DNA of 63,354 nt. It comes from an uncultured Clostridia bacterium (GTDB lineage: Bacteria > Bacillota > Clostridia > Christensenellales > Borkfalkiaceae). Positions 34,726 through 43,918 of the stretch are shown piece after piece. A program made the position numbers and the translations under genes. The stretch covers positions 1-63,354 of the forward strand of contig CANQXA010000007.1 of NCBI GenBank assembly GCA_947627765.1, written 5' to 3'. The notes below the pieces were generated by a model that was given only the letters and a program-made list of their open reading frames with translations, did not search any database and had not been told where the DNA came from. The number at the start of each line of letters is the position of its first letter. Within the stretch, counting starts at the first letter, position 1.

Positions 34726-35838
34726 ATGTCCGCGTTCAAGGCTGCAAAAATCTATATAGACGGCAAGATCGTCACCTGCGGGCTCACCTTTTCGGAGAGG
34801 TTTCTGAGCTTAGAAGGGGAGGGGGAGATCTTCCCCGAGCGGCTTCTTGTCCTCCCGGGATTTATCGACGAGCACATCCACGGCGCAGGCGGCGCCGACG
34901 CGATGGACGGGACGTACGAAGCGCTCGATACGATCTCTTGCACGCTCGCCGCGGAGGGGACTTGTTCCTTTTTGGCTACGACCATGACCCAAACCGAGGC
35001 GCAGACCGTCGCCGCCGTAAACGCCGTCTATAAGACAATGGGCAAGGAGCACGGGGCGCGCCTGATGGGAGCCCATCTCGAGGGGCCGTTTATCTCCCCG
35101 AAATTTTGCGGCGCCCAGCCCGAAGAGTGCATTCTGCCGCCCGACCCTGCCCTTCTCGAACGGCTCTTGGCGGGCAGGGCGGTGAAGATGCTGACGGTCG
35201 CGCCCGAGCGGGAGGGTGCGGAAGCGCTCATCCGCTGTGCCCGCGAAAAGGGGATCGTCGTCTCGGTCGGTCACACCGCGGCGAAGTATTCCGACGTCGC
35301 CGCTGCAATGGAAGCGGGGGCGGACCACGTCACCCACACCTTCAACGCGCAGTCCCCCCTGCATCACAGGGAGATCGGCACGGTCGGCGCCGCCCTCCTC
35401 GAGGACGGGCTCTATACCGAACTCATCGCCGATACGATCCATGTCTCCCCGCCCGCGATCCGCCTGCTCTTCAAGTGCAAACCGCGCGGAAAACGGGTCC
35501 TCATCACCGACGCGATCCGCGCCAAAGGTCTCGGCGACGGCGAGAGCGAGCTGGGCGGACAGAAAGTCTTCGTGAAGGGCGGCGAAGCGCGCCTTGCCGA
35601 CGGGACGCTCGCGGGCAGTGTGCTCCGCATGAACCGCGCCGTCAAAAATCTCATCGACATCGGGATCCCCCTCTCCGAAGCCGTGGACGCCGCGACCGTA
35701 AACCCCGCGCGAGGCCTTGGGATCGACGGGGACTGCGGCTCCATCGCACTCGGCAAACGCGCCGATTTTACCGTGGTAGACGAGAATTTCGACGTCGTGA
35801 CCACCGTCGTCGGCGGGAAAACGGTCTACCGCAAATGA
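34726..35838 (+). CDS. nagA: N-acetylglucosamine-6-phosphate deacetylase
   Basis: 370 residues, amidohydrolase fold. Removes acetate from GlcNAc-6-P to give GlcN-6-P for NagB. Metal and substrate residues visible in DEHIHGAGG, AHLEGPFISP, VGHTAAKYSD, HTFNAQSPLHHRE and VLITDAIRA. Strong AGGAGG site; the start codon region contains one exact copy of the dispersed 13-mer TACCATGTCCGCG. Its stop overlaps the next start by ATGA. Confidence 0.95.
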   Translation: MSAFKAAKIYIDGKIVTCGLTFSERFLSLEGEGEIFPERLLVLPGFIDEHIHGAGGADAMDGTYEALDTISCTLAAEGTCSFLATTMTQTEAQTVAAVNAVYKTMGKEHGARLMGAHLEGPFISPKFCGAQPEECILPPDPALLERLLAGRAVKMLTVAPEREGAEALIRCAREKGIVVSVGHTAAKYSDVAAAMEAGADHVTHTFNAQSPLHHREIGTVGAALLEDGLYTELIADTIHVSPPAIRLLFKCKPRGKRVLITDAIRAKGLGDGESELGGQKVFVKGGEARLADGTLAGSVLRMNRAVKNLIDIGIPLSEAVDAATVNPARGLGIDGDCGSIALGKRADFTVVDENFDVVTTVVGGKTVYRK

Positions 35839-36677
35839 ACGCCGTCCTTGAAAACGGGCGGATCCGCGCGGAGATCTCGCCCTTGGGCGCCGAGCCCGTG
35901 AGCATAAAATTTTGCGGGCGGGAACGGCTTTGGCAGAACGAAAACGGGGCTTGGGCGGGGCACGCGCCGGTTTTATTCCCCGTCTGCGGAATGCGCCCCT
36001 TTAGCGACGGCGGCAAAACGCTGCGGCTTCCCCGCCACGGATTTGCGAGGAAGTCTCATTTTTTACTGTCTTTTTGCGACGGCAAGCGCGCGGAATTTAC
36101 CCTTTCCGCAAGCGCGGAGACAAAAAAACTCTATCCGTACGACTTTGTGCTAAAAGCGGAATACGAGATCGAAGAAGACGGGTTGCACGCGCGGTTTGAG
36201 GCAGTCAACCTCGGGGAAGATCCCATGCCGCTGAGCTTGGGCGGGCACTTCTCCTTCGCCCTCTTCTCGCCCATCTCGGATTACGTTCTTCTCTTTGAAA
36301 AGGAGGAGCGCTTTCTCTCGCTCGGGCACGATGAAGAGGGGCTTTTGACGGGGGAGACTGCGGACATGGGTACAGGATACGAGCTCAAACTCGCCGAATC
36401 GATGTTCGAAGACGGAAAGACTTTGATCTTTGGGAACGTCCGCTCCCGTACGGTCTCGCTCTTTTCGGAGGGAAACTGCGAGCTTCGGTTTTCCTTCGGC
36501 GGGGCAGCCAATTTGCTCCTATGGCGCCCCCAAGGAGGGAGCGCGGTCTGCATCGAGCCGTGGGGGAATCTTCCCCACAGAGCGGGCGAAGAGTTCGCGC
36601 CGCTTCCCATGTGCCTTTCAAAGAGCGAGCGGGCAGTTTTATGTCAAAAAATACGATATTATGAGGTGACGCCGTGA
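35835..36677 (+). CDS. Aldose 1-epimerase family protein
   Basis: 280 residues starting at an ATGA overlap with nagA. Galactose-mutarotase-like beta fold: ISPLGAEPVSIKF, APVLFPVCGMR, LRLPRHGFAR with the expected His, LSLGGHFSFAL with a second His, and C-terminal CIEPWGNLPHR. Matches the YeaD/LacX-like aldose 1-epimerase family that interconverts anomers of sugars or sugar phosphates. It is coupled to the GH36 gene downstream, whose galactose product would need mutarotation. Confidence 0.85.
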   Translation: MNAVLENGRIRAEISPLGAEPVSIKFCGRERLWQNENGAWAGHAPVLFPVCGMRPFSDGGKTLRLPRHGFARKSHFLLSFCDGKRAEFTLSASAETKKLYPYDFVLKAEYEIEEDGLHARFEAVNLGEDPMPLSLGGHFSFALFSPISDYVLLFEKEERFLSLGHDEEGLLTGETADMGTGYELKLAESMFEDGKTLIFGNVRSRTVSLFSEGNCELRFSFGGAANLLLWRPQGGSAVCIEPWGNLPHRAGEEFAPLPMCLSKSERAVLCQKIRYYEVTP

Positions 36678-38833
36678 TCAAGTATCATGCCGAAACGCGG
36701 ACGTTTTTCCTGCACGGAAGGACGACGAGCTACGTCTTCCGCGTCTGTCCGGAGGGCGATCTCGAGCACATTCACTACGGAAAACGGGTGGGGGAGGATG
36801 ATTTTTCCTGCCTCGTGCCCGCATCCGAGCTGAGTTTTTCTCCCGTTCCGCCCGGCGCGGTCCGCCAAGGATTCTCGCTCAACGTCATGGCGGGGGAGTA
36901 CGGCGGCTACGGGCAGGGCGACTTCCGCACGCCTTCCGCCTTGATCGCGCGGCAGGACGGGGAGATCTGCTCCCGCTTCGTCTACCGCGGGCACCGCTTC
37001 CGCGCGCCCGACTTCGGCGATCTTCCCTGCGCGCGCGGCGGCGAAACGCTCGAAGTGGAACTTTCCGACCTCTGTTCGAACGTTTTGCTCCGCCTGTATT
37101 ATACGGTTTTCGAGGAGGATGACGTCGTTTGCCGCGCCGCCGAATTCATCAACGCGGGGCAGAGCGCCGTAACGCTCAGGCGGGCGTTTTCCTTTGCCGT
37201 CGATCTCGAGGGCGGGGATTACGACGTCTTCCGTCTTGCGGGGAGACATCTCGCCGAACGCACGCCCGAACGCACTGACCTCGGACATGGTACCCTCGAA
37301 ATATGTTCAATGCGCGGCGCGTCGTCCCATCAAATGAATCCGTTCGGGGCGCTCATCGCCCGCGGCGCGGGCGAGGACGAGGGGGAATGCTACGGCGCGG
37401 AGCTCCTTTACAGCGGCTCCTTTTCCCTCCGTTTCGAGCGGGGGGAGACCGAGCGCGTCCGCATTTCGGGCGGGATCGACGATACCAATTTCAGCTGGAA
37501 GTTGGAGCCCGGCGAGCGGTTTATCACCCCGCAGGCGGCGCTCGCATTCTCGGCGGAGGGGCTGGGAGGGCTTTCCCGCCGCTTCCACGATTTCCTCCGC
37601 GCCCGCGTCATCCCGAAGCGGGACGTCTTCGCGCCCCGTCCCATCGTCGTCAATAATTGGGAGGCGACGTACTTCGATTTCACCGCCGAAAAGCTCTTTG
37701 CCCTCATCGACGAAGCGGCGCAGCTGGGCGTCGATACCTTTGTGCTCGACGACGGCTGGTTCGGCAAGCGGAACAGCGATAAGTCCTCCCTCGGGGATTG
37801 GACGGTCAACGAAGAGAAGCTCGCGGGCGGGCTTGCGCCCCTCGCCGAACGGTGCCACCGCCGCGGGTTGAAGTTCGGCATTTGGTTCGAGCCCGAAATG
37901 GTCTCCGAGGACAGCGAGCTCTTCCGCGCCCACCCCGATTGGGCGATCGGCAAGCCTCCCCGCTGTACGGGCAGGAATCAGTACATCCTCGATTTTTCGC
38001 GTGCCGACGTCTCGGACTATCTCTATGGGCGCATGGCGGAAATTCTTTCCCGCTACGGCGTGGACTATGTGAAGTGGGACATGAACCGCCACATGACGGA
38101 GTTCTTCTCGGCGGCGCTCCCCGCGGACCGACAGGGGGAATTGCAACACCGCTACCTGCTCAACGTCTACGCCCTCGCGCGGCGTCTGAAAAAAGAGTTC
38201 CCCGATGTGTTCTTCGAAGGCTGTTCGGGGGGCGGGGGAAGGTTCGACGCGGGAATGCTCGCCTTCTTTCCGCAGATCTGGACGAGCGACGACACCGACG
38301 CCTATGAGCGGGCGAAAATTCAATGGGGGACCTCTTACGCCTACCCCATGTCCGCGATGAGCTGTCACGTAAGCGTTTGTCCCAACCATCAGACGGGCAG
38401 GACAACTCCCTTCTCTTCGCGCGGCGCGCTCGCTTCTCTCGGCGCGACGGGCTACGAACTCGACCTTTGCGCGCTCACCGGAGAGGAGAAGGGGCAGGTC
38501 GCGGAGCAGATCGCAAACTACAAAAAGATCGCGCGGCTCGTCCTCGAGGGCGACTGCTACCGCCTCTCGGATCCCTTCAAGAGCAACTATTTCGCGATGA
38601 TGACCGTCTCCAAGGATAAGTCGGAGGCGTACGCCGTGGGCATGACCGCGCTCGCGGTGCCCGCCGATTTCAGCCGCAGGATCCGCCTCAAAGGGTTAGA
38701 CGGGAGGGGAGAGTACCTCGTCGAGGAGCTCGGCGTAAAGTTTTGCGGCGCGTCTCTGATGAACGCAGGGCTGTCCATGCCCCGCCTCAACGATTTTTCC
38801 GCGTGGAGTCTGCATCTTCACAGGGTCGGCTGA
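36674..38833 (+). CDS. Alpha-galactosidase, GH36 family
   Basis: 719 residues, GTG start overlapping the epimerase stop (GTGA). N-terminal beta domain (about 1-325), then a TIM barrel: NNWEATYFDF, LDDGWFGKRN, the nucleophile Asp in YVKWDMNRHMTEF (near 466-470) and acid/base in IWTSDDTDAYER (near 538-540). Length and motifs are those of the RafA/AgaN-type ~720-residue enzymes, which hydrolyse terminal alpha-galactose. No signal peptide; cytoplasmic. It closes the operon that begins with nanE. Confidence 0.95.
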   Translation: MIKYHAETRTFFLHGRTTSYVFRVCPEGDLEHIHYGKRVGEDDFSCLVPASELSFSPVPPGAVRQGFSLNVMAGEYGGYGQGDFRTPSALIARQDGEICSRFVYRGHRFRAPDFGDLPCARGGETLEVELSDLCSNVLLRLYYTVFEEDDVVCRAAEFINAGQSAVTLRRAFSFAVDLEGGDYDVFRLAGRHLAERTPERTDLGHGTLEICSMRGASSHQMNPFGALIARGAGEDEGECYGAELLYSGSFSLRFERGETERVRISGGIDDTNFSWKLEPGERFITPQAALAFSAEGLGGLSRRFHDFLRARVIPKRDVFAPRPIVVNNWEATYFDFTAEKLFALIDEAAQLGVDTFVLDDGWFGKRNSDKSSLGDWTVNEEKLAGGLAPLAERCHRRGLKFGIWFEPEMVSEDSELFRAHPDWAIGKPPRCTGRNQYILDFSRADVSDYLYGRMAEILSRYGVDYVKWDMNRHMTEFFSAALPADRQGELQHRYLLNVYALARRLKKEFPDVFFEGCSGGGGRFDAGMLAFFPQIWTSDDTDAYERAKIQWGTSYAYPMSAMSCHVSVCPNHQTGRTTPFSSRGALASLGATGYELDLCALTGEEKGQVAEQIANYKKIARLVLEGDCYRLSDPFKSNYFAMMTVSKDKSEAYAVGMTALAVPADFSRRIRLKGLDGRGEYLVEELGVKFCGASLMNAGLSMPRLNDFSAWSLHLHRVG

Positions 38834-38893
38834 AAGGGGAAAGACGCCCTGCCGCGCGGAGGCGAAAGGGCGGGCGTACGGCGTAAAAAAGAC

Positions 38894-38924
38894 AAAAAAC
38901 AAGGGAGGCATCCGTGCCTCCCTT
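38894..38924. terminator. Terminator shared by convergent GH36 and P-type ATPase genes
   Basis: AAGGGAGGCA (38901-38910) pairs with TGCCTCCCTT (38915-38924), loop TCCG. The A-run on the left gives a T-run for minus-strand transcripts; plus-strand transcripts get only TTT. Confidence 0.8.
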
Positions 38925-38940
38925 TCGCATGGGCGAGGGG

Positions 38941-41496
38941 TCAAATGTTGGTGGGATTCATGAGATCGCACAGCCGCATGAGCGCGTTGGAGACGGGGAA
39001 GGCGGCGAGGATCACGCAAATGATATAGAGGATCTGGGTGAAGGACAGAGAGACGCTTGCCCAATCGTCGTAGATCAAATTGCCGAGGACGGGGATCGCG
39101 AGCACGAGAATGCAGACGCCCACGCTCACCGCGTAGACCACGAACCGCAGGATGTTGAAGGGCTGTAAAATGCGGAAGAGCATGACGAGCCCGCCGAAGG
39201 TCAGGGCGAGGAGCAGAAGAGGGGAGAGATTTTCGCGGAAGCCGTACGAGGCGGGGATCACCTGCGCGCCGACGTAAACCGCCATGATACAGGCGATGAG
39301 GGTTACGGCGCCCGGAATGGACCGCGATAGAACGTATGGGATAAATTTGCCCCGCACGCGTTCGGCGTTGGGCTGGAGGGAAATGATGAAGGAGGGCAGC
39401 GCCGCGACCATGGTCTCGAAGAGCAGCATATTGTTGGTTTTGAAGAAGTAGGAGAGGTGGGTGCCCGAAATGTTGAAACAGAAGCAGATGAAGGCGAGCA
39501 TGGTGGTGAGCAACGTCTTCATAATGTAGAGGGAGGCGCACGATTTGATGTTGTTGATCACCCGCCGCCCCTCATAGACCACCGAGGGAAGATTCATGAA
39601 ATTGTTGTCCGTGAGGACGAGATGGGAGACGTTTCTCGCCGCGTCCGCGCCCGATGCGACCGAGATCGCGCAATCCGCTTCCTTCAAGGCGAGAATGTCG
39701 TTGACGCCGTCGCCCGTCATGGCAACGGTCGCCCCCTGCTTTTTGAGCGCCTTCACGAGGATCGCCTTTTGCTCGGGCGTGACCCGCCCGAAGACGGTGT
39801 ACTGCCCCGCGACGTTCTCCACTTCGATGTCCGTCAGCCCCTCCAAAGAGATGTAGCGGTTGGCGTGTTTGACGCCCACTCTCCGCGCGACTTCACTCAC
39901 CGTAATGGGGTTGTCGCCCGAGATGATGCGGATATCCACGTCGTTGGCGTGGAACCATTTGATGGTCTCCGTTGCGTCCGGACGCACGTTGTCCGCAAGG
40001 GTGATGATGGCGGCGGGACGAAGGAGCGCGGGAAGCCGATCCCCGGACATGGGTGAGGGAGAATAGGCGAGAAGGAGCACGCGGAGCCCCGACTGCGCGT
40101 ATTGTTTGACGATCTTTGCGATCTTGGGGATCATGGGTTTTAAGACGAATTCGGGCGCGCCCATGACGAACGTCCCCACGTCTCCGAAGGTGACGGCGGA
40201 GAGCTTCCGCTTGGAGGAGAAGGGGAGGACCGAAGTCGCGTGAAGGATGCGCGAATGCCCGAACCGCTCGTAGAGGGCGATCGACGTCTGGTTGTTGTCG
40301 TCGAGGGCGTAGAGCATACTGCCCATGATCTCTTCGAGGGAGAAATCGACGAAATTGCCGAGGATCATGCAGTCGTTGACCGTCATGCGGCCGTCGGTGA
40401 TGGTCCCCGTCTTGTCGAGGCAGAGGACGTTGACCCGCGCCAACGTTTCGAGCGAGTAGAAATCGCGCACGAGCGTGTGTTTTTTGGCGAGACGGCGCAC
40501 GCCGAGCGCCATCGCGAGGGAGGTCAGAAGCAGAAGACCCGAGGGGATCATGCCGATGACGACGGCGCCCGTCAGCATGATGGATTCGGAGACGTTGCCG
40601 TTCTCCGCGAACCAATTCACCCAGAACATCGCGGCGGCGACGAAGGGGATGAGGATCCCGATCGCGCGGATGAAGAGGCGGATGGAGTTCATGATCTCCG
40701 AGCGCGGCTTTTTGTACTTCTTCGCCTTGGAGGTGAGGGAGTTGAGATAGGTCGCACTGCCCACCTTCTCGGCGCGGACGCGGCAGTTTCCGCTCGCGAT
40801 GAAAGAGCCCGCATAGAGCATTTCGCCGGGCTGTTTTTTGACGGGCACCGATTCGCCCGTGAGCAGGGATTCGTTGACCTCTACGTTGCCGTCTGCAAGG
40901 ATACAGTCGGCGGGCACCTGCTGCCCCGCTTCGAGGAGAATGACGTCGTCGAGCACGATCTCTTTGATGGGGATCTCGAGCAAGATCCCCCCGCGGACGA
41001 CTTTGACGCTCGAGGATAACAGGACGGAAAGTTTATCGATCTGCCGCTTTGCGAGGATCTCCTGCAAGATCCCGATGAGGAGATTGAAGGCAAAGATGGC
41101 GACGAAGAGGAACTGCGTAATGGGCGCGCCCGCATAGATGAGGGCGAGCGCGACGACGAGGCACAGGAAGTTGAAGAAGGTACAGATGTTCCCGAAGACG
41201 ATGCTCGCGTACGACTTGGAGTACTTCTTATTGACGTCGTTGAAGAGGAATTGGCGGAAACGGATCCGCACCTGTTCTTGGCTGAGCCCTTCTTCGAGCC
41301 CGGGAAGGAACCGCTCCACCTCGTCGGAGGCGGGGATGTCCTTTGCGGCGGTACGGCGGAACCGCTTGAAGATCGTCTTTTGTTCTTCGTCCGCCTCCTG
41401 CCGCTTGGCGAAATTGCCGAGCACGCGCGATGCGAAGGAGCGTTTCTTCTCCTCCTGCGGCGCTTGCTCGTTCTGTTGGTTGGTTTGATTCTCCAA
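38941..41496 (-). CDS. CtpE-like P-type cation ATPase
   Basis: 851 residues from a TTG start at 41496, chosen because GGAGG lies five bases before it and the promoter (41527-41556) excludes longer versions. Motifs in order: LLTGESVPVKK (actuator TGES), IGMIPSGLLLLTSLAMALG (membrane helix), CLDKTGTITDG (phosphorylated Asp), MTGDGVNDILALKEADCAI (hinge). The helix-4 sequence and overall order resemble mycobacterial CtpE, a calcium uptake P-type ATPase, more than heavy-metal pumps; there is no CxxC metal domain. The ion is therefore probably Ca2+, not proven. Confidence 0.85.
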   Translation of the reverse strand: MENQTNQQNEQAPQEEKKRSFASRVLGNFAKRQEADEEQKTIFKRFRRTAAKDIPASDEVERFLPGLEEGLSQEQVRIRFRQFLFNDVNKKYSKSYASIVFGNICTFFNFLCLVVALALIYAGAPITQFLFVAIFAFNLLIGILQEILAKRQIDKLSVLLSSSVKVVRGGILLEIPIKEIVLDDVILLEAGQQVPADCILADGNVEVNESLLTGESVPVKKQPGEMLYAGSFIASGNCRVRAEKVGSATYLNSLTSKAKKYKKPRSEIMNSIRLFIRAIGILIPFVAAAMFWVNWFAENGNVSESIMLTGAVVIGMIPSGLLLLTSLAMALGVRRLAKKHTLVRDFYSLETLARVNVLCLDKTGTITDGRMTVNDCMILGNFVDFSLEEIMGSMLYALDDNNQTSIALYERFGHSRILHATSVLPFSSKRKLSAVTFGDVGTFVMGAPEFVLKPMIPKIAKIVKQYAQSGLRVLLLAYSPSPMSGDRLPALLRPAAIITLADNVRPDATETIKWFHANDVDIRIISGDNPITVSEVARRVGVKHANRYISLEGLTDIEVENVAGQYTVFGRVTPEQKAILVKALKKQGATVAMTGDGVNDILALKEADCAISVASGADAARNVSHLVLTDNNFMNLPSVVYEGRRVINNIKSCASLYIMKTLLTTMLAFICFCFNISGTHLSYFFKTNNMLLFETMVAALPSFIISLQPNAERVRGKFIPYVLSRSIPGAVTLIACIMAVYVGAQVIPASYGFRENLSPLLLLALTFGGLVMLFRILQPFNILRFVVYAVSVGVCILVLAIPVLGNLIYDDWASVSLSFTQILYIICVILAAFPVSNALMRLCDLMNPTNI

Positions 41497-41526
41497 AATA
41501 GCCTCCAAAGAGCGGGAGATATTCCT

Positions 41527-41556
41527 ATTATAGCACGCTTTCGGGGAAAAAGTCAA
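41527..41556 (-). promoter_or_regulatory. Promoter of the P-type ATPase gene
   Basis: Minus strand TTGACT (41551-41556), 18-bp spacer, TATAAT (41527-41532) with extended -10 TGC. Confidence 0.75.
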
Positions 41557-41615
41557 AAAAACTACCCGTCTCCCGCAATTTTTTCTCCTCCGCGCGGGAA
41601 AGCGGCGGGAATTCA

Positions 41616-41644
41616 TTGCTTTTCGCGGAAAAATCATGTATAAT
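41616..41644 (+). promoter_or_regulatory. Promoter of the serS operon
   Basis: TTGCTT (41616-41621), 17-bp spacer, TATAAT (41639-41644), divergent from the ATPase promoter. Confidence 0.75.
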
Positions 41645-41675
41645 TAAGGAAACAAAACGGTAAAAAGAGGACCAT

Positions 41676-42962
41676 ATGATCGATATCGCGTTGCTCCGCG
41701 CCGAGCCCGAACTCGTCCGCGAGAATCTCAGAAAGAAGTTTCAGGAGCACAAACTGCCCCTCGTAGACGAGGCGGTCGCCCTCGACGCCCGCCGCCGCAA
41801 TTTGCAGACGGAGGGAGATACGCTCCGCGCCGCCCGCAATTCCCTCTCCAAAAAGATCGGACAGCTCATGAAGGAGAAGAAGACGGAGGAGGCGAACGCG
41901 GTCCGCGCCGAAGTCACGGCGGACGCCGAACGTCTTTCCGCCATCGAAAAGGAGACCGCGGAGGTCGAAGCGAGCCTCAAATCGGTGATGATGCGGATCC
42001 CCAACATCATCTCCAAGGACACGCCCATCGGCAAGGATGACTCCGAGAACGTCGAGCGCAAGCGGTTTTTGGAGCCCAAGGTCCCCGATTTCGAGATCCC
42101 GTACCATCTCGATATCCTCGAGCGGCTTGCGGGCATCGACATCGACAGCGCGAGAAGGACAAGCGGGCAGGGATTTTACTATCTGACGGGCGACATCGCG
42201 CGGCTCCACTCCGCCGTCCTCGCCTACGCCCGCGACTTCATGATCGGGAAGGGCTTTACCTACTGTATCCCGCCCTTCATGATCAGGTCGGACGTCGTCT
42301 CGGGCGTGATGTCCTTCGAGGAAATGGAGGGCATGATGTATAAGATCGAGGGGGAAGACCTCTATCTCATCGGCACCAGCGAGCACTCCATGATCGGAAG
42401 ATTCATGGGGCAGACCCTCGACGAAAAACAGCTCCCGATCACCCTCACGAGCTATTCGCCCTGCTTCCGCAAGGAGAAGGGCGCCCATGGGATCGAGGAG
42501 CGGGGCGTCTACCGCATCCACCAATTCGAAAAGCAGGAGATGATCGTCATCTGCAAGCCCGAAGAAAGCGAAGAATGGTACGAAAAGATGTGGAATTATA
42601 CGGTAGAGCTCTTCGTCTCGATGGAGATCCCCGTCCGCCAGCTCGAATGCTGTTCGGGCGACCTCGCCGATCTCAAATACCGCAGTTGCGACGTCGAGGC
42701 ATGGTCTCCCCGCCAAAAGAAGTACTTCGAAGTGGGGTCGTGCTCCAATCTGACCGACGCACAGGCGCGGCGGCTCGGGATCCGCTATAAGGGCGAGGGC
42801 GGGAGCAAGTTCGCCCACACCCTCAACAACACCGTGGTCGCGCCCCCCCGGATGCTCATCGCGTTCGTCGAAAACCATCTCCGCGCCGACGGGAGCGTCT
42901 CCATTCCCGCAGTATTACAGCCCTACATGGGAGGCTTGAAGGAGATCGTCCCCCAAAAGTGA
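41676..42962 (+). CDS. serS: Serine--tRNA ligase
   Basis: 428 residues, normal length. Charges tRNA-Ser in the cytoplasm. N-terminal coiled-coil arm (about 25-110), then class II core with motif 2 CFRKEKGAHG...RIHQFEKQE, the serine-site SCSNLTDAQARR and motif 3 NNTVVAPPRMLIAFVENH. Ribosome binding site AGAGGA. No T-box was seen in the short leader, unlike pheS. Its stop overlaps the next start by GTGA. Confidence 0.97.
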   Translation: MIDIALLRAEPELVRENLRKKFQEHKLPLVDEAVALDARRRNLQTEGDTLRAARNSLSKKIGQLMKEKKTEEANAVRAEVTADAERLSAIEKETAEVEASLKSVMMRIPNIISKDTPIGKDDSENVERKRFLEPKVPDFEIPYHLDILERLAGIDIDSARRTSGQGFYYLTGDIARLHSAVLAYARDFMIGKGFTYCIPPFMIRSDVVSGVMSFEEMEGMMYKIEGEDLYLIGTSEHSMIGRFMGQTLDEKQLPITLTSYSPCFRKEKGAHGIEERGVYRIHQFEKQEMIVICKPEESEEWYEKMWNYTVELFVSMEIPVRQLECCSGDLADLKYRSCDVEAWSPRQKKYFEVGSCSNLTDAQARRLGIRYKGEGGSKFAHTLNNTVVAPPRMLIAFVENHLRADGSVSIPAVLQPYMGGLKEIVPQK

Positions 42963-43918
42963 AGTACGTTTTTTTCGATATCGAATGCGCGTGCGTGTTT
43001 AAGAACGTCGCCAAAATGTGTGCCTTCGGGTACGTCGTCACCGACGCACGGTTCCAAGTGTTGGAGCGGGAAGACATTCTCATGAATCCCAAGGGGAAGT
43101 TCCACCTCACCGACCGCAAGGGACGGGAGGGGATCGTCCTCCCCTACGAGTACGAAGATTTCAAGAAGTATCCGCCCTTCCCCGTCGCCTACAAGCGGAT
43201 CAAGGCGCTCCTCGAAGACGGCGAGGCGATCGTCCTCGGCCATGCGACGATGAACGACGTCAACTATCTCAATCTCGAAACGAAGCGCTTCAAACTGCCC
43301 TCCTTCCGCTTTTCCTTCTACGATACGCAGTTCTTTTGGATGAACGTCACGGGGAAGTACGACAGGCAGGTCGGGCTGGGCGCGATGGCGGAGGAGCTCG
43401 GCGTGGAATTTACGCCCCACCGCGCGGTGGACGACGCCTATGCCACCATGCGGGTGTGCGAGGCGCTCTGCAAGCGGGAAGAGACGGACGTCGGCGGGCT
43501 CATCGAGCGGTACGGCGTGCGCGGCGGGAAAGTGGAAAATTACAGGATCCAGCCGCCCGCGTCGTTGGGTCTCAAAAAATATTATGCGGACCGCGCCAAG
43601 GACCGCGAGGATTATCACCGCGCCCACGAGGAGTTTTACCGCTACGTCAACAAGTATATGCACCGCCGCAAAAAGGGCGGCGCGCTCGACGGCAAAGTCT
43701 TCTGTTTTGCGAAGGACATCGAAATCGACGTACCCATGTCCGTGAAGCTGGTCGCCGCGATCTTCGAATCGGGCGGAAAGTATACCTCCCATCCCGCGGA
43801 GTGCAACGTCTACATCGCGCGCGGAGAGGGGGGCACGAGATTCGAAAATGCGATGGGCGGCGGCGCGGCGTTCGTCCCGCTGACCCGCATCTTAGAGGAG
43901 CTTTTGGAGGAAGCATGA
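42959..43918 (+). CDS. DEDDh 3'-5' exonuclease with BRCT-like C-terminus
   Basis: 319 residues, GTG start overlapping serS. An RNase T/DnaQ-like exonuclease domain fills about residues 1-175: FFDIECA (acidic pair Asp7/Glu9), GHATMNDVNYL (third Asp), and HRAVDDAYAT (His-x4-Asp). The C-terminal ~80 residues (LDGKVFCFAKDIE...IFESGGKYTSHPAECNVYIARG) have the pattern of a BRCT domain. This pairing points to a DNA-repair or RNA-trimming nuclease. It is coupled on both sides (GTGA, ATGA) to serS and the RNA methyltransferase. Confidence 0.8.
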   Translation: MKYVFFDIECACVFKNVAKMCAFGYVVTDARFQVLEREDILMNPKGKFHLTDRKGREGIVLPYEYEDFKKYPPFPVAYKRIKALLEDGEAIVLGHATMNDVNYLNLETKRFKLPSFRFSFYDTQFFWMNVTGKYDRQVGLGAMAEELGVEFTPHRAVDDAYATMRVCEALCKREETDVGGLIERYGVRGGKVENYRIQPPASLGLKKYYADRAKDREDYHRAHEEFYRYVNKYMHRRKKGGALDGKVFCFAKDIEIDVPMSVKLVAAIFESGGKYTSHPAECNVYIARGEGGTRFENAMGGGAAFVPLTRILEELLEEA

